Assembly: GCA_021200995.1 (NCBI GenBank)
Contig: JAJQFS010000082.1
Coordinates: forward strand, 47,442-111,441
Reading direction: 5' to 3'
Source of the DNA: Lachnospiraceae bacterium
Lineage (GTDB): Bacteria; Bacillota; Clostridia; Lachnospirales; Lachnospiraceae
Length of the DNA: 64,000 bases
Both the position numbers and the translations under genes were made by a program. The notes below the pieces were generated by a model, which saw only the letters and a program-made list of their open reading frames with translations, had not been told where the DNA came from and made no database searches. Below, in pieces: positions 51,636-60,161 of this stretch. Every line of letters starts with the position of its first letter. Within the stretch, counting starts at the first letter, position 1.

Positions 51636-54038
51636 TCAGAAAATCTGTCTGCTCTCCCCTGCCTTTACCCTCACCGGGATCTTCCTCCCGTGATAGATCA
51701 CCACAGTCTGGTAATCCGAACCGGCAAAAATCACCGCTTCTTTCAAGATGCCTTTCTCCCAGGTCATCTCGAGAGAAGCGTTTCCAATCAGACGAAGTCC
51801 CCTCACAGAACCGGTCTCCCATGCCTTCGGCAGCGCAGGCAAAAGGACAACTGAATCATCCCTGCACTGCGCCATCATATTGCAGATTCCGGCGCAGGCG
51901 CCGAAGTTGCCGTCGATCTGAAACGGCGGATGTCTGTCAAATAAGTTCGGATAGGTCGAAATTGCCAGAAGTTTCTGTATGTTCTCATATGCCTTCTCTC
52001 CGTCCCAGAGTGCCGCCCAGAAGTTGATGATCCAGGCGCGGCTCCAGCCGGTGTGGCCGCCGCCGTTTTTAAGGCGTCTCTCAAGCGTTTTTCGTGCCGC
52101 CGATGCTAGTTCAGGCGTCTGGTCTACTGTAATCTGTGTCCCCGGATAGAGGGCAAAGAGATGGGAAATATGCCTGTGACCCGGCTCCGCCTCCTCATAA
52201 TCCTCGCTCCATTCCTGCAGCGTCCCGTATCTGGGGCTGATCTGATCCGGACGAAGTCTTTTCAGACAGGCAGAAATCTCTTCCATCAGACTGGGGATGT
52301 CCGTCACTCCCTCAATCTTTTCCATACCCTCGATCTGAAGCATCTTCTCTTTCCAACACACTGTCGGCACTGTCGGGGTCTGACCCCACGTCTCCCACGT
52401 CTCCGATACACTGTTGGGGTCTGACCCCAGCGTCAGCACATCCCATGCCGCCAGCACATCTCCAAACAACTCTCTCAGAATCTGATTGTCCATGGCAGCG
52501 CCAATGCAGGCATGGCCCCTGCTGCCATCTGGCAGAAAATAAGAATTCTCCGGAGATACGGAAGGGTTGGTCGCCAGATATCCATTCTCCTCCGTCAGAA
52601 AATCCACGAAGAACAAAGCCGCTTCCGCCATCACCGGGAAAGCTTTTTTTAAAAATTCCAGATCCCTGGTATACTGATAATGCGTCCACAAATGCGTACA
52701 CAGCCAGACTGCGCCCATCACCCAGTACGACCCTGCATGCCAGATATCCTGCGGCGCAGTATCCGCGTGGATGTCCGTATTGTGATGGCAGACAAAGCCG
52801 CGGCAGCCGTACATTTCACGCGCGGTCTTACGCCCGCTTTCCCTCATTCTGTAAATCAGGTCAAAGAGCGGCTCATGACACTCGCTTAAGCTGCAGGGCT
52901 CCGCCATCCAGTAATTCATCTCCGTGTTGATATTGACCGTATATTTGCTGTCCCAGGGCGGATTCATGGAAGCGTTCCACAGCCCCTGTAAGGTGGCGGG
53001 CAGGCCGCCGGGACGCGAACAGGAAATCATGAGATACCGGCCGTAATCCATCAGCATACGGTTCAGCCCCGGATCCGCCCTGCCCTCTTTCACCGCAGCA
53101 AGGCGCTCATCCATGGGCTCGTTTTCATATTGCTCCTCACCTTCTAAGGAAAAGGAGAAGCGGTCAAAAAGAGAATGATAATCCGCCTCATGCTCTTTCA
53201 GCAGTGTCTCCCAGTCCTTCTCCATGGCACTGTCCAGACGCTGAGCCAGTTTATCTTTTAAATTCTTTTCTTTCTCGTTATAATGCCAGGTCGTATCAGC
53301 CGTGAAATACAGGACCGTCTCAGAAGCTCCTTTTACACACAATGTCTCTCCCAAAACCTCAACACTGCCGCCCTTCACCGAAGCACGCAGAGCCATAGCA
53401 TACTCGCTGCCGCCTCCGCCCAGATTCCCATGCAGACAGATTCCATCGCCGCAGAATCTCCCGACGCCGTCGAAATTCTTCCCTCTGTTAAGCTTCACAT
53501 AAAAGGTCAGCCGGTCCGGTCCCTCCGCTCGAAAGCGCATAACCATGCAGTCCGCCGGCCGGGAGATAAAAACTTCTCTCAGATACCTGGTCTTACTGCT
53601 TTGGAATCCGACCCGGCACAGCGCCTCGTCCAGAGAAAGGCTTCTCTCATATTCTGACACACCCTCCAGGTCAAAGTCCTTTTTAAAACGGCCGATAGCA
53701 TCCGTCTTCTTTCCCCCGATGTCGTCAAAATAAAACTGCAGCTCCCCCAGCGTCTGATACGGATGCATACTGTCCGGACAGCCGGCAAACGTCAGATCCA
53801 TCAGTCTCTCCGCTTCCTGCGGTTTTCCATCCCGCAGCAGCTGTCTCACACGCGGCAGCGCCTCCTTCGCGTCCGGATTCAGCCGGTTCACAGGACCGCC
53901 GTACCAGACACTCTCCTCATTGACCTGGATCAACTCCCTGTCCGTGCCGCCATACACCATGGCGCCCAGGCGGCCATTTCCTAACGGGAGTGCTTCCTCC
54001 CACTCCTTTGCAGGTTGTCTGTACCATAATCTGCTCAT
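51636..54038 (-). CDS. GH95 alpha-L-fucosidase-like glycoside hydrolase
   Basis: 800 residues, no signal peptide. Starts MSRLWYRQPAKEWEEALPLG followed by NGRLGAMVYGG, the GH95 N-terminal beta domain. The (alpha/alpha)6 catalytic part has SCSRPGGLPATLQGLWN, YTVNINTEMNYWMAEPC and ATNPSVSPEN, the last with the probable catalytic Glu. GH95 enzymes release alpha-1,2-fucose or galactose by inversion. A ~24-residue stretch (GSDPNSVSETWETWGQTP and on) at about 537-560 is encoded by a palindromic repeat and is not typical for the family. Being cytoplasmic, it should act on imported glycans. The upstream AraC gene lacks its N-terminal domain. Confidence 0.9.
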   Translation of the reverse strand: MSRLWYRQPAKEWEEALPLGNGRLGAMVYGGTDRELIQVNEESVWYGGPVNRLNPDAKEALPRVRQLLRDGKPQEAERLMDLTFAGCPDSMHPYQTLGELQFYFDDIGGKKTDAIGRFKKDFDLEGVSEYERSLSLDEALCRVGFQSSKTRYLREVFISRPADCMVMRFRAEGPDRLTFYVKLNRGKNFDGVGRFCGDGICLHGNLGGGGSEYAMALRASVKGGSVEVLGETLCVKGASETVLYFTADTTWHYNEKEKNLKDKLAQRLDSAMEKDWETLLKEHEADYHSLFDRFSFSLEGEEQYENEPMDERLAAVKEGRADPGLNRMLMDYGRYLMISCSRPGGLPATLQGLWNASMNPPWDSKYTVNINTEMNYWMAEPCSLSECHEPLFDLIYRMRESGRKTAREMYGCRGFVCHHNTDIHADTAPQDIWHAGSYWVMGAVWLCTHLWTHYQYTRDLEFLKKAFPVMAEAALFFVDFLTEENGYLATNPSVSPENSYFLPDGSRGHACIGAAMDNQILRELFGDVLAAWDVLTLGSDPNSVSETWETWGQTPTVPTVCWKEKMLQIEGMEKIEGVTDIPSLMEEISACLKRLRPDQISPRYGTLQEWSEDYEEAEPGHRHISHLFALYPGTQITVDQTPELASAARKTLERRLKNGGGHTGWSRAWIINFWAALWDGEKAYENIQKLLAISTYPNLFDRHPPFQIDGNFGACAGICNMMAQCRDDSVVLLPALPKAWETGSVRGLRLIGNASLEMTWEKGILKEAVIFAGSDYQTVVIYHGRKIPVRVKAGESRQIF
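52375..52428. repeat. palindromic repeat pair inserted in frame in the GH95 gene
   Basis: Two copies of GGGGTCTGACCCC (52375-52387 and 52416-52428), each after CACTGT(C/T)G, 41 bp apart. The 41-bp period is not a multiple of three, so each copy is read in a different frame. Such palindromes resemble REP-like sequences. Confidence 0.65.
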
Positions 54039-54140
54039 CGTCCGTCTCTCCTTTATCTATAACCACTCTCATCTGTGGTCAATCATGGCTGTCGCCGCTC
54101 TCAGCAACTTCCGCTTCTGAAAACCGTTTTACTCAGTTCT

Positions 54141-55386
54141 CTACCGCGCCTCCCTGGGGCTGACCCCCTTCACCCGGATAAATGCCCTGCGGAAAGTCCT
54201 CGCATTATTATATCCGACTCGCTCAGCCACTTCGTTGATTGTCAGGGAAGAATCCTTTAGCAGGCGGCAGGCCTCCTCAATCCGCATCGTTTCCAGATAT
54301 TCCGCGAAATTAACGCCGGCCTGCTCCTTGAAAATGGTGGAAAGATAACTCTCCGACATCTGGAACGCGCCTCCCACACGGCTTAAGCCCATATCCGGCT
54401 CCCTGAAATACTGTTCAATATAGCTTCTGATCTCATCCACCGTGCGGCCACGCTGCTCCTGCTTCTGTGTCGCGGCGTCAGAGCAGATTTTACGGCAGAA
54501 CGCCTTCAGACGGTAAAAATAAGCCTCTCTGTTAATCTGCGGCTCCATCAGCAGCTCGTTTAAGCATAAAATAACCTCATCGAAATCTTCTCTTATCCAA
54601 ACGCTATTTAAAAGCTCCGTAAACACACGACTCAGACGGATAAACTGCGAACGGCTTAAACTTCGGAGAGAGCAGTTCTCCGTCTCCAGCACCTCCAGAA
54701 TCTCCTTCACTTCCTTCCACTGTCCGGAAACCAGGCAATCCTTAAGACGTTCCTGCGCGGTCGCAGGGAAATAAAACGTGTTGCTGTCAATCAGTTCCGC
54801 ACGGTACATTCTGACCGGTTCCGTCCTGCTGCAGAACTGCAGGGCCAGCTGCGCTTCCTCCAGAGAATGCCAGAACAAGAGCAGGTCCCGGCAGGTGCCG
54901 CCGATTCCCCAGGCCGGTTCCACTTGACATTCCTTTAAAAACCACTCCCTCGTTTCTTCTACCAGCTGAGGAACATCGTTTGCCAGATGATCCACGGAAA
55001 AAACCACCGCCATGGTATTATAATTTTCCCTGTAAAACCATACCATGCCACCCGCCGCTTCGTAAAGCCTGTTTTTCATAATTTCCAGCAGTACGCTCAC
55101 GTCGTTTAAAGTCTGCTCATCTGCGGAATAGAAATCATTTTCTGAAAAAAGGCGAATCAGGACGACCTGATAAACCTGATTCTCAATCTCCAGGCCGGCT
55201 TTCTGTGCTTCGGTCTTCAGCTGCTCCTCATTGCTGAAGCCGCCATTTAGCAGATCGCCGAAAAAGACCTTTTGCAGCGATGCCTTATTGTTTTCCGCCT
55301 CCCTGAGCATGGAGGCGTGTCTCGTCACCACCTCGGAAACCGCTGTTCCCAGATTCCGATAAGAATATTCTTCTATTGCACCGGAT
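54141..55386 (-). pseudogene. AraC-family regulator lacking its N-terminal sensor
   Basis: About 415 residues. The C-terminal DNA-binding part has FREPDMGLSRVGGAFQMSES, and SSLTINEVAERVGYNNARTF, typical of YesN/AraC proteins. The middle (LREAENNKASLQKVFFGDLL) is the linker found after the membrane sensor of large YesN-like regulators. Full-length members are over 700 residues with two membrane segments. Upstream of about 55378 the sequence changes abruptly into an aldo-keto reductase gene, so the sensor is lost. The ATG at 55409 lies in the other gene's remains. It is next to the GH95 gene, its likely former target. Confidence 0.75.
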
Positions 55387-55875
55387 CCCTTCCTGAACAA
55401 GCTGTTCACACTGCCGCCAGGCGATCATGAATTCCTCTGTCCGAAACGGTCTGGAATCAGGATTTCGGGAATCTCCATCACAGCCCGGCGCATGATAGTT
55501 AGGGAATGGCCAGTGAATAAAATACAGGTCGATCTGCGAAAGTTTCAGATCCTGCAGACTCTTTTTGCAGGATTCAATCACCTTCCCCTCACCATGCATG
55601 TCATTCCAGACTTTAGATGTAATAAAAAGGTCCTCCCTTTTTACAATACCGTCCCGCATGGCTTTTCCAATCGCCTCTCCGACCTGTGTCTCATTCTGAT
55701 ATACGGATGCGCAGTCAATAAGACGGTATCCGGTCCGGATCGCGCCATATACTGCGTGCGCGATCTCTTCCGCTCCATATTTATCGGAGCCAAATGTTCC
55801 CAGCCCGATCGCCGGGATCTTGCCTCCATCCTGCAGTGTCAGCCACGGTATTTTATTCTGCTCAATGACTCTCAT
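55385..55875 (-). pseudogene. aldo/keto reductase, N-terminal half only
   Basis: Start ATG 55875. WLTLQDGGKIPAIGLGTFGS and GYRLIDCASVYQNETQVGEA carry the catalytic Asp and Tyr; LFITSKVWNDMHGEGKVIES and LKLSQIDLYFIHWPF the Lys and His. After EFMIAWRQCEQLVQEG the family sequence ends at about 55387; the frame runs on to 55285 as unrelated residues. The NADPH-binding C-terminal half is absent, so no active enzyme is expected. Confidence 0.82.
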
Positions 55876-55894
55876 CCGGTTATCTCCCTCATCT

Positions 55895-56302
55895 TTACTC
55901 CGGAAAGACTATGGCCACCTTTCCACAATTTCCGGATGCCATCAGCGCATACGCCTCATCCGCCTGCTCCAGCGAAAACTCATGCGTAATCAGCTCCTCC
56001 GGATGGATATTCCATCTGACCAGGCGTTCTACCAGCTCTTCCATCTTCCACAGAGAAGTAACCCAGGAGCCATAGATTGTCTTCTGGCCGTGAATAATAT
56101 CAGGACTCGGCGTAAAAGTACAGGTTCCTCCCTCACCGACAAAAGCAATTTTTCCCCAATCCCGCGTTGCACGGATCGCAAGCTGTCTGCCAGCGTCGTT
56201 GGCGCTTGCATCAATCGCGCGCTCTACGCCCCTGCCCTTTGTCACTTCCATAATCTTGTCCATCGCCTCATCCGGCGTAAAGACATAATCCGCCAACAGC
56301 AT
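55895..56302 (-). pseudogene. zinc-type medium-chain dehydrogenase, C-terminal part only
   Basis: 135 residues: ADYVFTPDEAMDKIMEVTKG, GKIAFVGEGGTCTFTPSPD and ITHEFSLEQADEAYALMASG match the C-terminal third of MDR alcohol/polyol dehydrogenases. The zinc-binding N-terminal domain and first half of the Rossmann fold are missing; the sequence breaks off about 30 bp from the palindrome at 56333. It ends 20 bp before the AKR start. Confidence 0.82.
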
Positions 56303-56332
56303 ATATACAAATCAAATCGCGAAAAGACCGCA

Positions 56333-56364
56333 AAGGCCCGCGCGGGATATCCCGCGCGGGCCTT
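56333..56364. terminator. 32-bp perfect palindrome, likely terminator
   Basis: AAGGCCCGCGCGGGAT followed by its exact complement without a loop; T-rich bases on the right, A-rich on the left. It lies between the transketolase genes and the truncated dehydrogenase, exactly where the truncation occurs. Confidence 0.65.
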
Positions 56365-56444
56365 CTTAAAATGAGCTATGTCTCCCTCAGATATTTTTTA
56401 TTTGAAGATGAACGCTCATTCAGTCATTTACGCTTCAGGAGCGC

Positions 56445-57383
56445 TCACTGAAGCATGTTTCTACACTGCGCCGCGATATTCTCCGCACTTAAACCAAACT
56501 GCTTTAAAAGCGGTACCGCAGGACCGGAATGACCGAAAACATCATTGACGCCGATCCGTTTCAGCGGCGTCGGCAGCGTCTCGGATAAAAGAGAGCAGAC
56601 CGCCTCTCCCAGTCCCCCGATCACGCTGTGTTCTTCCACCGTGACGATTCTGCCGCAGTCCGCCGCCGTTTTTAACACAAGTTCCTCATCTAACGGCTTG
56701 ATAGTCGCCATATTAATGACGCGGGCCGAAATGCCTTCCGCTTTCAGGGCTTTTGCCGCCTCTACCGCCTCCGGCACCAGGATACCATTTGCAATAATCG
56801 CGATATCCTTTCCTTCGGATAAAACCTCGCCCTTTCCGATTTCAAAATGAAAGTCCGCGGGATGATAAACCGGCGTTGCCAGGCGGGAAAAGCGCATATA
56901 AACCGGTCCCTCCATCTCATAGGCGGCCTTCACGACCGCTTTCACCTCCACATCGTCGGAGGGACAGATGACCGTCATGCCCGGAATGGACCGCATCAGG
57001 GCAAAGTCTTCACAGCATTGATGGCTGGCGCCGTCCTCCCCCACGGAAATGCCACCGTGAGTCGCCCCGATTTTCACATTCAGATGCGGATAGCCGATAC
57101 TGTTGCGCACCTGCTCAAAGGCTCTGCCCGCCGCGAACATGGCAAAAGTCGAAGCAAACGGCACAAGTCCCATCGTGGACAGGCCCGCCGCTACGCACAT
57201 CATATTGGCCTCCGCGATACCGCAGTCAAAATACCGGTCCGGAAATGCTTTGTGAAAGGTCAGCGTCTTAGTGGCATTCCCTAAGTCCGCGTCCAGCACC
57301 ACCACGTCCTCATGGGCAGCGCCCAGCTCTTTTAAAGCGTTCCCGTAGCTGTCTCGCGTCGCAACTTTGATCATTTCACTCAT
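56445..57383 (-). CDS. transketolase, C-terminal subunit
   Basis: 312 residues, the pyrimidine-binding and C-terminal domains of a split transketolase. ATRDSYGNALKELGAAHEDV, VVLDADLGNATKT, DRYFDCGIAEANMMCVAAGL (catalytic Glu) and VGEDGASHQCCEDFALMRSI are typical. The ATG at 57383 follows GGAGGG, overlapping the upstream gene's end by 8 bp, so it is translationally coupled to the N-terminal subunit. Together they transfer two-carbon units in the pentose phosphate pathway. Confidence 0.92.
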   Translation of the reverse strand: MSEMIKVATRDSYGNALKELGAAHEDVVVLDADLGNATKTLTFHKAFPDRYFDCGIAEANMMCVAAGLSTMGLVPFASTFAMFAAGRAFEQVRNSIGYPHLNVKIGATHGGISVGEDGASHQCCEDFALMRSIPGMTVICPSDDVEVKAVVKAAYEMEGPVYMRFSRLATPVYHPADFHFEIGKGEVLSEGKDIAIIANGILVPEAVEAAKALKAEGISARVINMATIKPLDEELVLKTAADCGRIVTVEEHSVIGGLGEAVCSLLSETLPTPLKRIGVNDVFGHSGPAVPLLKQFGLSAENIAAQCRNMLQ

Positions 57384-58233
57384 CTTCGCCCTCCAGTCCG
57401 GCGCGAATGGCGGCCAGATCCGCCATGCCCCTCTCAAACTCCTCATCGTTTGGCGCTTTTCCATGCCAGTCCACTTCATTTTCCATATAACTGACATCCT
57501 TACCCTTCACGGTATGCATCAGGATCACTGTCGGCTTTCCGCTCCCGTGATTTTCATGGAACCAGTGAAAGGCCGACTCCATCTTATCAAAGTCATGACC
57601 GTCAATCTCCACTACGTCAAAGCCAAAAGAGCGGAATTTTTCATCCACCGGCTTTGTGTTCATGACAAGTTCCGTAGGGCCGCTGATCTGCAGGCCGTTT
57701 AAATCCACGATCACACAGAAGTTATCCAGGTGATAATGGGCGGCAAACATGGAAGCCTCCCAGACCTGGCCCTCCGCCAGCTCGCCGTCGCCTAAAACCG
57801 TGTAAACGTTGACATCCTTTTTAAGATATTTCGCGCCCTTCGCCATACCGGCGGCAGCGGAAATGCCCTGCCCCAGAGAACCAGTAGACATATCTACGCC
57901 CGGAACCGTCTGCATATTGGGGTGACCCTGGAGATAAGAATCGATGTGTCTGAGCGTAGCCAGATCCTCTTTCGGGAAAAACCCGCGCTCCGCAAGCGCC
58001 GCGTATAGTCCAGGCGCTGTGTGCCCTTTGGAAAGTACGAAACGATCCCTGTCCGGGTCTTTAGGATCTTGTGGATTGATTCTCATTTCCCTGAAATATA
58101 AATATGTAAACATATCCGCGGCGGACAGACTTCCGCCCGGATGTCCGCACTTCGCACCATGCGTACCGATCAGAATTCCTTCTCTGACTCCAACCGCGTG
58201 AAGCTTTAACCGCCTTCTTTCTTCGTCTGTCAT
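57376..58233 (-). CDS. transketolase, N-terminal subunit
   Basis: 285 residues. The TPP motif GDGELAEGQVWEASMFA to VIVDLNGLQISG, plus THGAKCGHPGGSLSAADMFT and FVLSKGHTAPGLYAALAERG, is complete. The ATG at 58233 (MTDEERRRLK) follows GGGAGG; the open frame extends to 58302 but that part is the hairpin leader. First gene of the pair, downstream of an AraC gene that now has a stop codon. Confidence 0.92.
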   Translation of the reverse strand: MTDEERRRLKLHAVGVREGILIGTHGAKCGHPGGSLSAADMFTYLYFREMRINPQDPKDPDRDRFVLSKGHTAPGLYAALAERGFFPKEDLATLRHIDSYLQGHPNMQTVPGVDMSTGSLGQGISAAAGMAKGAKYLKKDVNVYTVLGDGELAEGQVWEASMFAAHYHLDNFCVIVDLNGLQISGPTELVMNTKPVDEKFRSFGFDVVEIDGHDFDKMESAFHWFHENHGSGKPTVILMHTVKGKDVSYMENEVDWHGKAPNDEEFERGMADLAAIRAGLEGEDE

Positions 58234-58259
58234 CTCAGACCTCCCTGTGCAAAAATATA

Positions 58260-58309
58260 CCCCACGGTCAAAGAGCGCTGACATGAAGTCCGCCTCTTCC
58301 ACCGTGGGG
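58260..58309 (-). terminator. hairpin between AraC-like and transketolase genes
   Basis: CCCCACGGT / ACCGTGGGG stem extended by AAGAG/CTCTT inside, followed leftward by TATATTTTTG. Could terminate the AraC transcript. Confidence 0.55.
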
Positions 58310-58332
58310 TCATTTTATCACTTTCTATTCAT

Positions 58333-59187
58333 TTATGTATGCGATTCATTGGCATTTTCGGGGCCATTTCTTAGCATTTCCCGATATTCACCAGGCAGCA
58401 TGCCGTATTTCTTTTTAAAGGCCCTCGTCAAAGCCTTCCCGGAAGGGAAGCCGTTTTGCAGCGCAGTCTCCAGAATGCTGAAGCCGCCCGCCTTTAAGTC
58501 TTTCAGCGCGTGTTCCAGACGGGTACTCTGCAGGTAGTCCCGATAGGTAATCCCCGCGTAGGTCTGAAACATACGCGACAAATGGGTTGGGGAATATCCA
58601 AACACCGCCGCTACGCCATCAAGCCTCAAATCCTCGGCATAATGATTCTGTATATAAGAGGTAATCACGGAAAGTTTATCCAGATTTTTATTCTTACGCA
58701 AAAACACGGGATTGACCTCCGGCATCCTGTACTCCGTTACCAGCAAATGCAGAAGACGTTAAAAAAGACTTAAGACCATCAGACTGCTGCCATAATCCCC
58801 GGCGCTGTAAACACTCCACATTTCCTTGACCGATGACATGAATGTTTCATCAGCCGCGCCCGCCTCATGTACAAACCAGATAAACTGTTCACCCAGAAAA
58901 TAATCCTCAAACAGCTGAAGGGGAATCTGAATCACGATCGTCTCATTCGGCAGCGGCGCATCAATGGCATGGATCTCGTTTGAATTGACGATCATAAAAT
59001 TGCCGGGCTTCAATTCACGTACACCGCCCTCCACCCAGAAGTCTATCTCTCCGCTGCAGACCGCGAAGATCTCAATCGGACGGTGCCAGTGTTTTTCCCT
59101 GCGATAGGATCCGTCCTTGCCCTCAAAAAGAAACATTTTAAACGGGAACCCCTCGTTGGGGGTGATCAGTTCATAGGAGGAAGTCAT
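58333..59187 (-). pseudogene. AraC-family regulator with in-frame TAA between cupin and HTH
   Basis: The cupin sensor (YELITPNEGFPFKMFLFEGK, REKHWHRPIEIFAVCSGEID) ends at TAA 58759-58761; the same frame continues as RLLHLLVTEYRMPEVNPVF into a full HTH pair (LDGVAAVFGYSPTHLSRMFQ, SILETALQNGFPSGKALTRA). One base change (such as GAA or AAA to TAA) would split a 284-residue AraC/XylS protein this way. Restart at a TTG at 58746 is possible. It sits upstream of the split transketolase, its probable target. Confidence 0.8.
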
Positions 59188-59263
59188 CGCTTATCAGTCC
59201 ATGCTGTGTACGGCCAAAATGCTGATAGATCTGGCCGTTTTCATAGGTAACCGCAATTCTCAT
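59171..59263 (-). pseudogene. NifX/NifB-associated domain protein, first ~20 residues only
   Basis: ATG 59263 after AGGGAGAG. MRIAVTYENGQIYQHFGRTQ is the start of the NifX-like (dinitrogenase cofactor) domain commonly found beside Mrp ATPases; it then runs into the AraC start region and stops at 59171. It is 19 bp behind mrp. A deletion removed the remainder and the AraC promoter area. Confidence 0.65.
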
Positions 59264-59282
59264 GATATTCTCTCCCTTCGAT

Positions 59283-60110
59283 TTATACCCGCTCCAGGGC
59301 CGGGATCATATCATTCAGCCACACAGCGTCTATGTCCTCGATAGTGCCGTGGTCGCAGGCCGCAGCCATATCCGCCAGGATGGGGATTCGTGCAATATTG
59401 GAAATCCCATACTGCGCAGCCATCTCTTCAATGTGACTGTCCCCGAAAATAAAATGCTTTTCATGGCAGGCGGGGCATTCAAAATAGGACATATTTTCCA
59501 CAATGCCCAGTACCGGGACATTCATGGCTTCCGCCATCTTCATAGCTTTCCCCACAATCATTCCAACCAGCTCCTGCGGTGAGGTCACAACGATAATGCC
59601 GTCTACCGGCAGAGACTGAAACACCGTCAGCGGAACGTCCCCGGTTCCGGGCGGCATGTCCACAAACATATAATCTACATCACCCCAGCAGACATCCGTC
59701 CAGAACTGCTTCACAACACCGGCGATCATCGGGCCTCTCCAGATGACCGGATCAGACGCATCCTCCAGCAAAAGATTGAGGGACATCATGCGGATGCCGT
59801 TTTTCGTTTCCACCGGCTCAATCCCGACCTCATTGGCGTACGCCAGCTCCTTTATTCCAAACATCTTCGGAATGGACGGGCCTGTGATGTCCGCGTCCAG
59901 GATAGCGGCGCTATATCCCTTTTTCTGCATGGCAGAGGCTAACAGCGATGTCACCAGGGACTTCCCCACGCCGCCCTTTCCGCTGACGATGCCGATCACT
60001 TTTCCGACATGGGACGCTTCATTGGTAAATTCTAAAAAGCTCTGCGGCTCTGTGCGCTCTGCGCAGTCGCTGCCGCAGGATGAACAATTGTGAGAACATT
60101 CCTCGCTCAT
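59283..60110 (-). CDS. mrp: Mrp/NBP35-type iron-sulfur carrier P-loop ATPase
   Basis: 275 residues. N-terminal Cys cluster CSHNCSSCGSDC, deviant Walker A SGKGGVGKS (about 43-51), DADITGPSIPKMFG, VDMPPGTGDVPLT, and the C-terminal FECPACHEKHF motif binding the bridging cluster. It loads [4Fe-4S] clusters into targets. It lies between a NifX-like stub and feoAB, consistent with an iron/iron-sulfur cluster operon. Confidence 0.92.
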   Translation of the reverse strand: MSEECSHNCSSCGSDCAERTEPQSFLEFTNEASHVGKVIGIVSGKGGVGKSLVTSLLASAMQKKGYSAAILDADITGPSIPKMFGIKELAYANEVGIEPVETKNGIRMMSLNLLLEDASDPVIWRGPMIAGVVKQFWTDVCWGDVDYMFVDMPPGTGDVPLTVFQSLPVDGIIVVTSPQELVGMIVGKAMKMAEAMNVPVLGIVENMSYFECPACHEKHFIFGDSHIEEMAAQYGISNIARIPILADMAAACDHGTIEDIDAVWLNDMIPALERV

Positions 60111-60161
60111 GGCGATTCCTCCTTTATCCTTATATAGAGTGCCTTTATGTAAGCACGTCCT

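Noticed and set aside
55381-55387. GGATCC at the AKR-AraC junction as a cloning scar
   Set aside because: A six-base site is common by chance and no vector sequence is seen.
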